Assembly (NCBI GenBank): GCA_027922465.2
Contig: BQMF02000222.1
Location: forward strand, 372,001 to 436,000
From: Turritopsis dohrnii
Taxonomy: Eukaryota > Cnidaria > Hydrozoa > Anthoathecata > Oceaniidae
Reading direction: 5' to 3'
Length of the DNA stretch: 64,000 nucleotides
Below the pieces are notes generated by a model that worked only from the letters and a program-made list of their open reading frames with translations, had not been told where the DNA came from and searched no databases. Both the position numbers and the translations under genes were made by a program. Positions 1 to 11,984 of this stretch are shown piece by piece. Position 1 is the stretch's first letter. Each line of letters begins with the position of its first letter.

Positions 1-283
1 CTGCAACAATAAAGATCATATGTTTTTTTATGCTAAAATTGCCTTACACATTGGTGCGGTTGTTGATATTTAGTTGTTTAAGGAAAGTATTACTCAGCAA
101 AATTTATAAGAGAAACCATGAACATCTTCATTTCTTAATTAGTTCAAAATAAGTTGTTTTGTTGTATTAAATTCAATTCTACCCTGATTAGTAAGGACAA
201 CATTTTTATCTGAGTATGACATTGATGGTAGTTATAGCATTGTACTTATTTAATGGTGCATATTTTTCTTATGGTTATCAATG
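1..283. other. AT-rich flank, no feature seen
   Basis: No coding region, tRNA or repeat was recognised here. It is the flank of the element that begins at 289. Confidence 0.5.
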
Positions 284-1274
284 TACACCAGTGGCGTAGT
301 CAAAGGGGGGGGCAAGGGGGGCGCTCGCCCCCCCAAGAAAAAATTCCATTAAAAAAGGTCCACTTTTTGACTCATTATAAAGGTCCACTGTTGTTTTTTA
401 GCATAAAAAATTAAACAAAGGAGCTATTATTACGGTAGCAGCGTAAGCGAATACCGTGTTAAAACACCGTTGGACTCCTCTACTACTCCTCCTCCTCCGG
501 CCGAAACGGCAGTTTTTAGCCTACGCTTAACAGTCGATCAGATTTCGTTCAGAAAATCATATGAAATCTCACAAAGGAACGCAGTTTAAAAATATTCTAT
601 ATATTATATAAGGTTATCCAGCAAATATTCTAAAATAAATTTTTCTAACATTTCATCGCTTAATAATACATGAAGAAAGAGATATTTTGGTAGTAAGGCT
701 TTAAGTTAAAAGTAGTAAGTAGTTACTTTTACTAAAAATGCTTAAAGGGGAACACAAGTTTTTTTTAATATGTAATTTATCGATTCATATTTCCAAAATA
801 AATCAAATTTCAATAACATCATTTGCCAGAAATATTTTTAAAATCATTTTACTTCGCCACATCTGTTGCTTTTGAACAGCTATTTTTTGATAATCTTATT
901 CAGCTTCAGTATGACGTCATTGATTCATCTTTTGAAAAAAAATTATTCGACGAGGTTTTCGTTATAAGGAATAAAAGAGATTTTCGGTAGTGTTTACATC
1001 GTGATTTCATCTCAAAATGTCTGAGATACCGGGTGTGTCAAAAAAAACGCCCCCAAAATTAAAGATTTGACGTAGCCTTTTGTCTTTACCCTAGTTATTT
1101 TAAACTTTGTGGAAATGATTTACAATCTATATTTGATAATCACCTGAAATTTTTTTATCAAGCTATGTTTCGTTTCGAAGATATGACCATTTTCCAAAAA
1201 GGTATCCAAACTCACTTGTTTATAGAATTGACGTCAATAACGATCTATTATTTTCCTTATCTTACAAATTTTAG

Positions 1275-1454
1275 GTTAGCAGAAATTATATCAATTCTAT
1301 CAATTATTCTGACGAAGATTTGTCAGATGATTTAAATGAATATTCAAGTGATCAAAGTAGTGATGAAGATTATCCAGTCGATTTCCATAATCTAAAACCA
1401 TATTCGTTTGAGCCTACTAAATCTACAGTTTTTTCACTTTTTTTACATTTTTGA
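1275..1454 (+). pseudogene. acidic fragment ending in a YSFEP motif, possible P2X7-tail-like exon
   Basis: After a good splice acceptor (TTTTAG at 1269-1274) an open frame reads an Asp/Ser/Glu-rich stretch and then PYSFEPT before a stop at 1452-1454. An acidic leader followed by Y-x-F-E-P is familiar from cnidarian proteins with a P2X7-like cysteine/histidine tail, but no tail follows here. A second, more complete relic of this type lies at 51180-51505. The fragment lies antisense to the last exon of the THAP gene. It may be the remains of the element's second gene. Confidence 0.35.
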
Positions 1455-2349
1455 CAGAATGTAAGAAGAGGTTTTAGCGAAGATAAAGATACAATGTATT
1501 TTGTTTCCAGCAGGGGATTATTGTATGACTGGAAGTTATCATCATCTTCTGTTTCTGTCTCGTTTTCAGACAGATGAAATGATGCATCATCCGACAGGCT
1601 CTTTGTTTCTGCGTCCTCGTCAGAACTTAGAAGTGGCTCCGTGTTAGTATTGACCTCTTCCATAATGACTGTAGAAAGTGGGCTGAAAGAAGTTTTGGTA
1701 TTAGTAGAGGCATCTTTCGTAACTTTTTTCGCTATTTTCACCTTTAGTAATGGCGTTTTTTGTGATGCTGACACTTGTTTAGAACGTTGAAAATCTCGTG
1801 TGCAGTACTGTGTAGATCTTGTGATGTGAGACGTCCCGCTACTTGATGCTGAAGTTTCTAAGGCATCCTGTAATAACTGAAAAAGGATGTCATGTGACTG
1901 TTTACCGCACAAATATTATATTGCGAATAACACTTGCAAAATACACTTACATCCATTCTGGCATTTTTAGATGCTCTTTCTTCATAGTGAATTCGCTTTT
2001 TTGGTGGTTCAATAAATGAAAATAAAGAAGGAAATGCATCATCTTTCAGCAAACGTTTCCTTTTTCCTCCAAGTAGTTCCGACTACAGAAATACGCAAAC
2101 TGGTATAAATAATGACATATATTCGCGAATAAAAGCAGAAAAGTTAAAATATACCTTAAGATCCCGCTGAAAGTCTTCTGCGTTGAAATGTTCACTGTAA
2201 AGAACAACCTTTTGATTTTTGCTCACATCTACTCTTCTCATTTTTTGCAACCATTTTTGGCGAAGTTCTTTATTTTTTGGCAAACGATGAAAACTTAACT
2301 TAGTATTTTTCGAATTGTTGGAACAACCTATAGCACTACATCCAACCAT
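1370..2349 (-). CDS. THAP-domain protein encoded by a Kolobok-like element (3 exons)
   Basis: Exons read on the - strand: 2349-2155, 2082-1951 and 1867-1370, each joined at GT/AG in phase 0, giving about 274 residues. Residues 1-86 form a THAP zinc-finger DNA-binding domain: Cys4 and Cys9 at the N-terminus, FHRLP near 20, the conserved Trp33, the SEHF block at 52-55 and an AVPTIF-like AFPSLF at 81-86. The third zinc ligand, normally Cys in CSEHF, is Tyr51 here, so zinc binding is probably lost or altered. The rest is Ser/Thr-rich and acidic with CQKC near the end. The ATG at 2349 opens the domain directly. Its probable role is binding the ends of its own element. The last about 80 bases overlap a + strand reading frame, so the C-terminus is less certain. 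Confidence 0.7.
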
Positions 2350-3067
2350 TTTCACTTTTAAACAGATTAAATATCCTCTTTTTCTCCACTTTCATGTGTA
2401 TAATTTAATCTTTCTCTAAACACTTTGAATCAATGACGTCAAAAATAAGCGTCAGGTGGGTCGTTCAAAGAAGAAAGAGCTTATACATATAAAAATATAT
2501 CGTCAGAGTATTTTGTATGTTATTTTTTGCATTGTACTCATGATAGTGAAATGTTATTGAAGTTTTTGAAAAAATCTTGTGTTCCCCTTTAAGGTACGAT
2601 TTTATCGTCGGTAGTTCAACCTTAACGAACTTTTTAATTACATCTAAGTTTGTCAGCTATCTAAACCGTCATTTTGTATTAAATATTTCAAAGATCACAG
2701 TTTTTGGTTTCTTGAGTCCATAGTTTCTTTGTTATTGTTTTTAATTTTTTTTCGAAGCAGACGCGTTTTTTACACATAAGTTCTTATAATTTTTTTCTTG
2801 AAAAAATTCGACTCATGTATGTACATTTCTTTGTCTTGAAAATTATTTGCTGGTGGCGTTTCTTAATAAGACCCCATTTACATTCGATAAGACTTCTTTA
2901 CACTAACTTTTTTTGATGACAATTTTTGGTCGTGCTTTCGAAAGTATGCTGCTTGCTGCTACCGTTTTGCGCCATCTGGCTCTTGTTATATTAAATAAAA
3001 ATAGACAGATATTACGCAAAAATAAGGCTGCACTTCACAACAAGCAACCTAATAGCAATATAACTTA

Positions 3068-3387
3068 GGGGCTGATTACATGATCCCGGTTAGCCGGGAT
3101 GAAATTTCATCCCGCCTTGCCGAGATGAATTTCAACTCGGTGTTATATGCAAAATTTTCATCCCGTTTAGGCGGGACGGGACAAAACTAACCCTGTCTTT
3201 AAAATGTTCTCTGTTTGTGTTTTGAAGATTTGACAAACTACGCATGCTCAAACCTCGAACTTGTCCCGGTCAACCGGGACAAAGCGATTACATGGGAAAA
3301 TTTCATCCCGCCTAACCGAGATCCCGGCTCTTGATAGCCGAGATCTCGGTCAGGCGGGATGAAAATTTTATCATGTAATCGGGAAAT
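3068..3387. mobile_element. Small MITE with GGGGCTGATTACATG end, TTA target
   Basis: The left end GGGGCTGATTACATGATC follows TTA (3065-3067). The right end holds CATGTAATC and is followed by TTA (3388-3390), though its last bases are degraded. Between them are repeated palindromic words of the type CCCGGTTAGCCGGG and ATCCCGCC. The end and the internal words match the ends of the 9.15-kb element at 33040-42188, so it may be a deletion derivative of that family. Confidence 0.55.
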
Positions 3388-4055
3388 TTATGAAGATTTG
3401 ACCAAGCAACGATGAATAGGCGTTAAAACCGTGTTGTGCATATTTGATGGTCTTTACTTCTTTAATTTTGTGAAAGTTATCGAAGCTTAAGTTTAACCTT
3501 ACCTGGATTACTTTTAAAAGAGATTTTACTATTGGTTAACATTGATGATTTAGGCTTTCATTGTAAATATTTATTGTATATTTCTTATTTTGTTAAATGC
3601 AGATACCTTTTAGTTTTTTTATTATTTGGAAATAACTGATAGCAATTTTTGTTTTAATGTTGAACTTGTCATCCACACGCTTGAAAACAATCGTTTCCTT
3701 GGCAGAAATAGCCGCAAACAGAGCTTTTAGAGCTTCAAAATATGAAAAGTTTTCTTATTTATGACATTTTTTCCACTACGTAAAAAGGTCCAAAATTTTC
3801 TAAGTTCGCCCCTCCAAATAAAATTCCGTAGCTCCGCCTCTGTACACACAATAATTGGCAAAAGTTTCGCAACTTTGGGGAAATATATAGTCGCATTTTT
3901 GCGAATCTTGTTACTAATTCGTGTTGTTTATATTCGTCTCTCGTGTTGATTGACGGTTTCAACTCCCTGATCATAATGCTTCCAAAATCATTAAATGGCT
4001 CATTGACCTCGATGATGACGCTAAGATCGTTACGTCATCGAAAGTGGGGTTGTTG

Positions 4056-4640
4056 TTACATCTCTTCATAATTATGACGTGCTACCGGTTTTGACGCGTT
4101 CAAATATTCCTTTAAACGGGTGATAAGATGTCGGCTCGTTTGTCCAACATAACACGACTCACATCGCGAACAATTGAATTTGTACACCACTCGACTTTTA
4201 AGGTCCTTTCTACTTGCGTTTTCAATGATGGTAACAAATTTCTAACTTTTTTCATTGTAAACTAAAAACAACTTTGCATGACGCAGTTATTTTCTTCAAC
4301 GAATGTTGAAAATTGTCAGAAACTCGGCCACGGTACTGAATGAATAGTAGTTTGACTTCTTTCTTTTCCTCATCCGCACCGATTTTTTGTCTTGTTTGCC
4401 CAAAATGGATGTCAAACAATTTTTAATGATGGGTTGTAGAAGCGTGGTGGATATTGGTTGTTTTCAAGAATTCCCTTTGCTTTCTCTAGACTTTCGTGGA
4501 CTCCTTTCCATGTGCTACAGGCTCGTACAATTCGATGCACCATCCCTGAGACCACTGACCGCTTATACCGTTCCGGCGCCAATGCATGGAAGTTCATAAT
4601 AATTATTTCCTGGAATGCAGTTCTGGCTCCCAGTGAAAAT
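4056..4640 (-). pseudogene. Penelope-like retroelement remnant: end of reverse transcriptase and GIY-YIG endonuclease
   Basis: On the - strand, 4597-4412 encodes the end of a Penelope reverse transcriptase (HALAPERYK, VHRIVRAC, then ENNQYPPRFY). After a linker, 4245-4056 encodes a GIY-YIG-type nuclease: VVYKFNCSRC, CYVGQTSRHLITRLKEY. RT followed by a C-terminal GIY-YIG nuclease is the Penelope arrangement; the nuclease nicks the target to prime reverse transcription. The RT palm is missing and the pieces lie in different frames, so this is a 5'-truncated dead copy. Confidence 0.75.
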
Positions 4641-4800
4641 TACTATTATAGCCTTATTGATGAGTTTCTAAGTGACGTGATGTTTGTAAACATTAGTGTT
4701 TTTTGCTCGATAATTGCTGTGAGTTTCAACATAAATGCATAAATGCCTATCAATATGCGCACGCATCTTGGTTGGCAATTAGATGCTCTCTGCACACTGT

Positions 4801-5283
4801 CGGTTAAACCGATCTCTGGAGGCGTTTTTAAAACAAAAAAAATTATTAAAAATAATACTCATTAGCACTCGAAATCTATTTTTGTGAACTTTATTAAATT
4901 TTTAGTTTAAACAGATCTTAACTGGTAATTAGCATCAGAAACTCATCTATAAATCTGAAAACATCCATCCAAAATTTCCTCTTCAAACAATATAATAACT
5001 GCCATGAACTGATCTGTCAAAACAAAAATCATGTGTTTATGTCTGCTGTTCTCGTGTGTCCTGTAAATTGTCTGTAAATTGTTTGTCCTTCAGGTGGCCA
5101 TTACATTTCATTAGCTCATGCTAAATAATGGTCTCCTGTCAACTCGATGATTTTATCAATACTTTCCTAGTAGTGACAAGCCCAATGTAATGTTTATAAT
5201 TGACAAATAAATTTATCCTTATCCTTATATAATATTATTGCTGGTTTAGCAATAATATATAATTATATATATAAATATATATA
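4801..5283. other. No gene; possible LINE 3' tail
   Basis: No coding region is seen. The stretch ending near 5225 with TTATCCTTATCCTTAT resembles the short-repeat tails of CR1/RTE-type LINE copies, but no coding part is attached. AT-rich dinucleotide runs lead up to the element at 5284. Confidence 0.3.
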
Positions 5284-6716
5284 TGTGACGTTCCAGGGGA
5301 TTTTGATAACAAACGATATTAACGTTAATATCGTTAATATCGTTATTATCGTTAATATCGTTAATGGAACTACAGAGTAACGTTATTATCGTTAATATCG
5401 TTAATGGAACTACAGAGTAACGTTATTATCGTTAATATCGCTAATATCGTTAATATCGTTAATATGGTAAGAGCACAGATTACTGTTACTATCGTCAAAA
5501 AGTTTTGTTCAGGACGTTTGTTTATACATTTCACATATGTGTGTCGTTTTATGAAGTTCTAAAATAACCGTGATTTAATTATTATTTTGCCAAATAGCAA
5601 TCAATTCAAAACAAACTCGCTTGTTCATGACATGATAAACTCTGATTCATTCAATTATGACACGCGGACATATATTTTTCTAGAAATAACAAAGCACTTT
5701 TTTTTCATTTGTTATTCCTGTAACTTCAGCACAAATTTGAAAAGCCACTTTAAAATACCGTGTCATTCGATTTGGTAATGTATTATTTTGAAATGTACAT
5801 TTGCAGGTAGCACACATTTGTGTATTAAATTGAACTTAATTAGCTGGTTCTTATATTCATTTGGAGATTAAAGATACAGAAGTAAGTTCGAAAGCAAGCA
5901 CGAGTAGAAACCGTCTGCTATAATTCTTTTTTCTGAATTGTTCGACGGGTTGCCATTCTATAAGCTCTTGGGAAAAAAACTTTACATTATTAAAGACACG
6001 TTACATTAAAGTTTTTTTCGATAGCAAAACTTTTATTATTATTCTTTCGAAAGACATTTCACTTGCACTGGGTGAAGATGTACCCTTAATTAAATTGATC
6101 GCAACGTTTTCAGTGATCATTATTGATTTTTGTCATTTCGTCGATAATGTTTTCAGGTTCAACATTGGGATGAGGGACGAATGAAAACATTTTAACGTCG
6201 GCTTGACGAGTTGCAAAAGTTCTCTTTTGAAATACTCACCTTCGTTTAAATATAATATTACCTGTTTCCTTCAGTTTGTTATGATGTCTATGTGAAAGGT
6301 TGTCTGAAAGTTGTGTTTACACAGGGCTCTAAAACTTTACTTGAGGGTAATTCTAAAATTGAATTTCTTACGCCGTAATCAAGCGAAAGAAAGATTAATA
6401 TACACGAAATGGTTTCCTTGTCACAAATAAAATGATCACATGTTTAATATTAATGTTATTATCGTTAATATCAAAAATATAGTTATTTTCTTACTATAAT
6501 TTCGTAATTAAAGGAAACATAATATATATAACGATAATAGCGATAATAACGATATTAACGATAATAGCGATATTAACGATAATAGCGCTATTAACTATAA
6601 TAACGCAACGATAATTATTAGCGATAATATCGCTAATTCTATTGTTTTATTAACGATATTATCGTTAATAATTATCGTTAATATCGTTTGTTATCAAAAT
6701 CCCCTGGAACGTCACA
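5284..6716. mobile_element. TGTGAC-ended element A with TTAACGTTAATATCG arrays
   Basis: Ends are exact inverted repeats for about 35 bp, starting TGTGACGTTCCAGGGGATTT and running into ATTTTGATAACAAACG. TATA borders both sides. Just inside each end lies an array of the word GTTAATATCG and its complement (5310-5465 and 6440-6690). The middle shares sequence with element C (7843-9272) in the opposite orientation. No coding region is seen; it looks non-autonomous. Confidence 0.75.
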
Positions 6717-7233
6717 TATAATTTTCACATTATAGGTGGAAAAGAAAAGTCAAGATGAAGTACGCAGAGTTCTTACAGAGTTTCCTTCATAAGTCAATAA
6801 ACAAACAAACAAATTATTTTGTACACAATAAGAGAATTCCTTTTTTCTAATTCAATCTTAAACGGTTGAAAATCACAAAATAACTTCATAAGTTTTACTA
6901 ACCACTATTTTGAACAAGAAAGATTAATGAACTATATAATTTCTTATGACAGAGAGTAGATCCTTGTTTCACAGACAGATTATGAAGTAATGCACCACAA
7001 CCAATTTATATACATAAATAATTGCTGCCACTGAATTTGACTTTGCTTTAAGCATTATAATTTAGGCATATGAGTTTCCTTGGTTTCAGTATATAAATAG
7101 TTTCATTATACTTTAGAAGTGAAAATTAGTTCATTTTAGGAGATAAAAATGTCTGTGGTATGAAGCTTTTTAATGTTGTCAAAGCTGCTATGGCAAAGTG
7201 AATTTTATTTTCCTGAAATTTATAATAGATATA

Positions 7234-7278
7234 TGTGACTGTCCAGGGGATTTTGATAACAAATGATAAAACGTTTTA
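7234..7278. mobile_element. Isolated tip of a TGTGAC element
   Basis: Forty-five bases match the tip of the D-type element (TGTGACTGTCCAGGGGATTT, then AAAACGTTTTA). The sequence stops exactly where a Helitron begins at 7279. The rest of the element is absent. Confidence 0.7.
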
Positions 7279-7834
7279 TCTTATTATAATAATCCGCGAT
7301 TGTGCATACCACTTTTATTTTAGAGAGTGATATATTTAGTTTTAATTTACGGTCATCGTCCTCTTATGTGCGCATAAAACCACGTAGAGGCGAGAGACAC
7401 TTTTTTCACGATCATTCCAAAAGCACGTGGCATCATTTGACGTCAGTTTTTTATGATCACGGGGAATCATTGCATTGCATCCCCAATCGAACACGACGTT
7501 TTTGGGGAAATATCTAAAGAACCAATACGGATAACTGACGTTTTTTGGGGTCAGCGATACGGGTGACGGGGTGACACAACATTTGGGCCTAAATTTTATT
7601 TGGTACTGCGGCTATGACGTCATCAAAATCTTTGATCTACGATATCTCTGCAGCGGTTGATCGTAGCGAAACGATCCCATACATTTTTTTGATCAGTTTT
7701 TCGAGCTCTACAACATGGTTACATTTTCCGTTTCTAATTCCTAAATTGAAATTTTCATCACAGGGATCGTTCACGGGAAAGGCGATTTTGACCCATCCTT
7801 TTCGAAGTTAAGTTCGGTAAAAAGTTTTTACTAG
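7279..7834 (+). mobile_element. Non-autonomous Helitron, complete copy
   Basis: It starts TCTTATTATAATAATCCGCG directly after an A and ends with a GTAAAAA/TTTTTAC hairpin followed by CTAG directly before a T. A|TC...CTAG|T with a 3' hairpin and no target duplication is the Helitron signature. Near-identical copies lie at 44702-45258 and 49863-50427. It encodes no Rep/helicase, so it depends on a helper elsewhere. Confidence 0.8.
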
Positions 7835-7842
7835 TATATATA

Positions 7843-9272
7843 TGTGACGATTCGAGGGAAAATCACTACAAGCGATAATAGTGCTCGCATCGAGAAGTAG
7901 CGCTAAATTTATCGCTAACATTGACAAACTTAGCGATAAATATAAGCAGCACAAAAAGCGCTTTCTTGTTTAATTATTCAAGAATAATTAATTTGTTGCT
8001 AATATATTCATCATAAATATTATTCATCTTTCCGTGTTTTTTATACGTTTTTCAATTATGGTTTTGAAGTTTACTTGTGTGTGTCAACACAACTTTCAAA
8101 CAAACTTTCACATAAACTTCACGAAAAGCCAGAGGAAACAGGTGTTATTTTATTTAAACGAAGGTGAGTATTTCAAAAGAGAACTTTCGCTGAAGTTAAA
8201 ATGTTCTTTTTTTTCCCTTCCTACATTCATACTTCATCCTAATATTGAACCTAAAGACATTATTGATGCAGTGACAGAAGTCAATAATGATCACTAAAAA
8301 CGTTGTGATCAATTTAATTAAGGGTACATCTCCACCCAGTGCAAGTGAAATGTCTTTCGAAAGAATAATACCTATCGAAAAAACTTTTAATGTATATAAT
8401 GTGTCTTTAATATTGTAAAAGTTTTCTCCCAAGAGCTTATAGAATGGCAATCGAACAATCTAGAAAAAAAAAGTTATCACAGATGGTTTCTACTTGTGGT
8501 TGCTTTCGAACTAACTTCTGTATCTTTAATCTCCAACTGAATATAGGAACCATTCAATTAAGTTCAATTTAGTACACAAGCAGGTACTACCTGTAAATGT
8601 TTCAAAATAATACATTACCAAATCGAATAACACAGTATTTTAAATTGGCTTTCAGATTTGTGCTGAAGGTGCCGGAATAACAAATAAAATAAAAAGCGTT
8701 TCGAAAACTTTTTATTTCTCGAGAAATATGTCCGCTCGTCTGTTCAGTCATAACACAATGAATCAGAGTTTATCATGTCAAAACAAGCGAGTTTGTTTTG
8801 TATTTATTGCTATTTGGCGAAACAATAATTAAATCACTTATTTGAGAACTTCATAAAACAACACATGGTATGTGAAATTGTATAAACAAAAGACTTGAAC
8901 AAAACTTTTTGACGATAACAAGGGTAATCTGTGCCCTTAGAGGATATTAATGATATTAACGATTTCACTTTCATCTCATTCGATATTCTGTTCATTTCAC
9001 ATAATTAATTGAACCAACATCATTATATGAATAATTTAGTGATAAATCAAATACTTATCGCTAAAATTTAGCGCTTTTTCGTAAAGAGCGATATTTATAA
9101 GCGATAATAGTGATAATGATAAAACTACAAGCGCTAAATTTATCACTAATATTGTTACTACATTTGTAAATAAGAACAAATTAGTGCTAAAACCCATTGT
9201 TCTTTTAGCGCTATTAGCACTTTGTATAAAGCGCTATTATCGCTTGTAGTGATTTTCCCTAGAATCGCCACA
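7843..9272. mobile_element. TGTGAC-ended element C with AGCGATAATAG/AGCGCT arrays
   Basis: The left end reads TGTGACGATTCGAGGGAAAA and the right end is its inverse (CCCTAGAATCGCCACA). TATA flanks both sides. Subterminal arrays use the words AGCGATAATAG, AGCGCTAAA and TTTATCGC (7870-7970 and 9040-9250). The centre resembles that of element A. No coding region is seen. Confidence 0.75.
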
Positions 9273-9870
9273 TATAACGAAACGTTTTTCACTTTGTTGT
9301 CATGTGTGCAATGTTACAAAATACATTTTCAACCTTAGAAATGTTGACATTAATCATCAGTGATCGTCCAACAGATATTGATATTGTTGGATTATATACC
9401 GTTACAACCGTAAACAAGTTTTGTTTAAAGAAGTTTCTAGCGATTTGTTTATATATAATTTTTCACATTCGTATGCGCCATTTTTGGAAAGTTCCTTATT
9501 AAAACCAGTTATAATTAAAAAACTTTTCATCTTTTACTTCATAATTTTTTATTTTATTTCGTTTTTTTATGAACAAGGTGCGTTCTTTTGTTTTGACTGA
9601 GTTTAATGACGTCAATGTCTACTATTTTAAGTATGCATTTTCAGGTAACACGTAAGAAACATGTAAAAGTATATTAGAATGCATTGATTACCTGGTTCTC
9701 ATTCGTTTTGGAGATTAAAGAAACAGCAACTTTTGAAAGTTTCTACAAATAGAAACCACCCGGTAAAATTCTATTGATTCTATAATAGAACGAATTTGAT
9801 AAAATTGCTATTTTGGTAAATCCTTGGGGAAAAGTCTTTATGCCTATTTTCCTAAAGATGTATTTTCACC
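9273..9870. repeat. Internal fragment of a D-type TGTGAC element
   Basis: This stretch matches the interiors of the copies at 19582-21593 and 47634-48165 (for example AAACAAGTTTTGTTT and GCCATTTTTGGAAAGTTC). It has no end of its own on this side. It may be the left part of the element whose right end is at 12263. Confidence 0.5.
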
Positions 9871-9874
9871 AGTT

Positions 9875-11777
9875 TCAAAGGTTATGTTGCTCAACAAAAA
9901 ATTCTTGGCTGCTTTCACCACTATCATTGATCCTGCCTTGTTTGCGAGTGTCAGTGGATACAATATTCCTCCTTTCGTAGTGTCGAATACTTTCGATTAT
10001 TTCATCGGATTTGTGGAAACTTTGAAGGTGGCTGGAGTTGTAATTTTCACCAACATCTTTCAAGATTAAGATTGTAGAATTTACTGCACGAGAGATCGCA
10101 GCAAAATCTTTATGATCCGATTGTAAAAGTAAAGACCGAACATTGGTAACGCTTAAAACATCCTCTAAGAAAATGATTTGCAACACAGTTTTGGTTTCTA
10201 ACATTGTATCCCTGTAAACCAACAGTTCTGCATTACATTTTTGGGACAAGATGTCGTCTAAGGCCTCGATAATCACCACATACCTCTCTCGACACACCGC
10301 CGACAAGCTGCGCCATGCGATCACCATCTCATAACGGCGGCTTTTACCATATTTAAGGCTTTTAGACCATATGCCTCTTGGAAAGCTTTCAGGATATGTC
10401 GGTTTTTTCCACTATAATAAAATCCCTTCCATAGACCAAGTAATAGTTTATCAAGTGACTCTAGCCATGGGAATCGCTCAAACAAATGCTTGAAACAAAG
10501 CGCTAAATGATGGCATTGACAATTTACATAAATCGCAAAAGGGGCTAAATGTCGAATTCTTCTCTGGAGGCCTGTATGCTCCCCAGACATTGAATTGGTT
10601 CCGTCGAGACATGAAAAACGTATCTTCTCGATTTCTATTCCATTTGCCTTCATTATGTCACAGACTTTGTCCATCAATACTGCCGATTGTGTTGATGGAA
10701 CGGATGTGATCTCGATGAATTCAACGACCACTTTCTTTGTATTTTCATCATGCGCTTAGGAAAAGTCCCATCATTTCTTTCCTAGAACCTGAAGTTGCTT
10801 CGTCAGCAAAAATAGCAATAACAGTTGCCTCTGAAAGTACTTTAATTATTTCCTCTTTCAAATGACCACTTAAGGAGGTAAGCAAAGCAACACAAGAATC
10901 AGATGAATCGTATGCAGCATTTTTGGGACAAGTATCAAGATACTGTTTAATGATTGGTTCTTGAAGTTCATCAGATAAGAAACTTGTAACTTTTGGATAC
11001 AATTCTTTGACGGAAAGGTTATTTCTAGCTAAAAAGTGCACTGTTCTAATGAGTTTTTCGATGTAAAGTTTATTAGCTTTAGACTTGTCATCTTTAGTTT
11101 TCTGGTCAGCCTTATCGTGGGCATCTTGAATTTTTACGTTAGCTAATATCATTGTGGCATCCCTGTGCACTAAAGAATCCCCCTGCCGTTTGAGTTTCTT
11201 TCCAGGATTGTCTTTAAATTTTACTGCGTTGTGAGACCAAGCACCTCTGGAACCACCAGATTTCGGATTTCCATCTCCATAAACCAGTTCACAAACTTTG
11301 CACAAATATCCATTTTTATTGAAACTGTAATACAGCCAGGTGAATTCTTTCTCATATTGCCTTTCGTCAAATAAACGATGATCCTTTTGGGTTTCATTTT
11401 TATCGCAAATCGTGTTCCTTTTGCATCATTGACTTCATTGGCAGTATCATCACAAACCATATCTATGTCTGATTCACTGTCAGAATCAGAGTTGACTGAG
11501 GAATTCTCATCGCAATGAAAGTGTTCATTTGGTAAAGTGCCAGAATGAGAAGAATTAGACTCATTATCTTGTGCCGTGGATCTAAGATAAAGGTCGCAGA
11601 TACAAATTAAAATTGTTCTAAAATGAGTCACTTGGAATTGTCCTGACACCACTTGGAACTAATAGTGAAACGGAAAAAAACTTACCTTTCAAAAAAGTTG
11701 TTAATTGTCCGAAAACCTTTAGCAGCTTTGCAGATTTTTTCCTTTTTCTCTTTGGAGTAACGGTCTCTTAAAGGCAT
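9875..11777 (-). pseudogene. hAT-type transposase gene (DUF4371-like), broken
   Basis: Exon 1 (11777-11686) starts MPLRDRYSKEKKEK and has a GT donor; exon 2 begins at 11581 after TTATCTTAG. It runs through an acidic region, a Cys/His finger (YLCKVCELVYG, near 11300), ADEATSGSRKEM (near 10780) and the core LDGTNSMSGEHTGLQRRI with CQCHHLAL (10610-10480). This is the animal DUF4371-type hAT family. Damage: a frame change around 11340-11400, a 1-base shift near 10748, and TGG-TGA at 10328-10323 where the family has Trp-Leu. The C-terminal dimerisation part is missing. Such proteins cut and rejoin transposon ends. Its place beside TGTGAC-type ends makes it a candidate relic of the autonomous partner of those elements, but this is only positional. 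Confidence 0.75.
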
Positions 11778-11984
11778 TTTATCAAAGAAACATTCGCACT
11801 CAATTTACTTCTTTTGTTCCAAACAAATTTTTAAAGCTTTTTTTTCCTTCTTTTATTGCAAAAACTATTCGAATGAGAAAGAAAACGCAAAACGTCATAA
11901 AGACGCTTTTCTTCAAAGTGTTCTTTGTACATAGAAATACATCTTTTGGGGGAAAATGTTTATCAGAATTTTAATCAACACTTG

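Larger units (their letters stand above)
746..2588. mobile_element. Kolobok-like DNA transposon with TTAA duplication
   Basis: Perfect terminal inverted repeats start AGGGGAACACAAG and end CTTGTGTTCCCCT, flanked on both sides by TTAA (742-745 and 2589-2592). TTAA targets, RRG...CYY ends and an encoded THAP protein are the hallmarks of the Kolobok superfamily. The element carries a three-exon THAP gene on the - strand and a short acidic coding stretch on the + strand. I see no Kolobok transposase, so it is probably a derivative that kept the accessory gene. It is nested inside the element at 289-3842. Confidence 0.75.
289..3842. mobile_element. hAT-like DNA transposon (5-bp duplication type), non-autonomous
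   Basis: The left end reads CAGTGGCGTAGTCAAAGG and the right end, reversed, reads CAGAGGCGGAGCTACGG. Both continue into a shared GGGGCG...GGTCC segment. A 5-bp duplication TACAC flanks the element (284-288 and 3843-3847). CAG...CTG ends with GGCGNAG and a 5-bp duplication are typical of hAT-group elements with short target duplications. No transposase remains in its own sequence; the length comes from nested insertions at 746-2588 and 3068-3387. Assignment to hAT rests on ends and duplication only. Confidence 0.65.

Noticed and set aside
7302..7811. Two + strand frames of 65-71 codons
   Set aside because: They lie in non-coding Helitron sequence and are not conserved between the Helitron copies.
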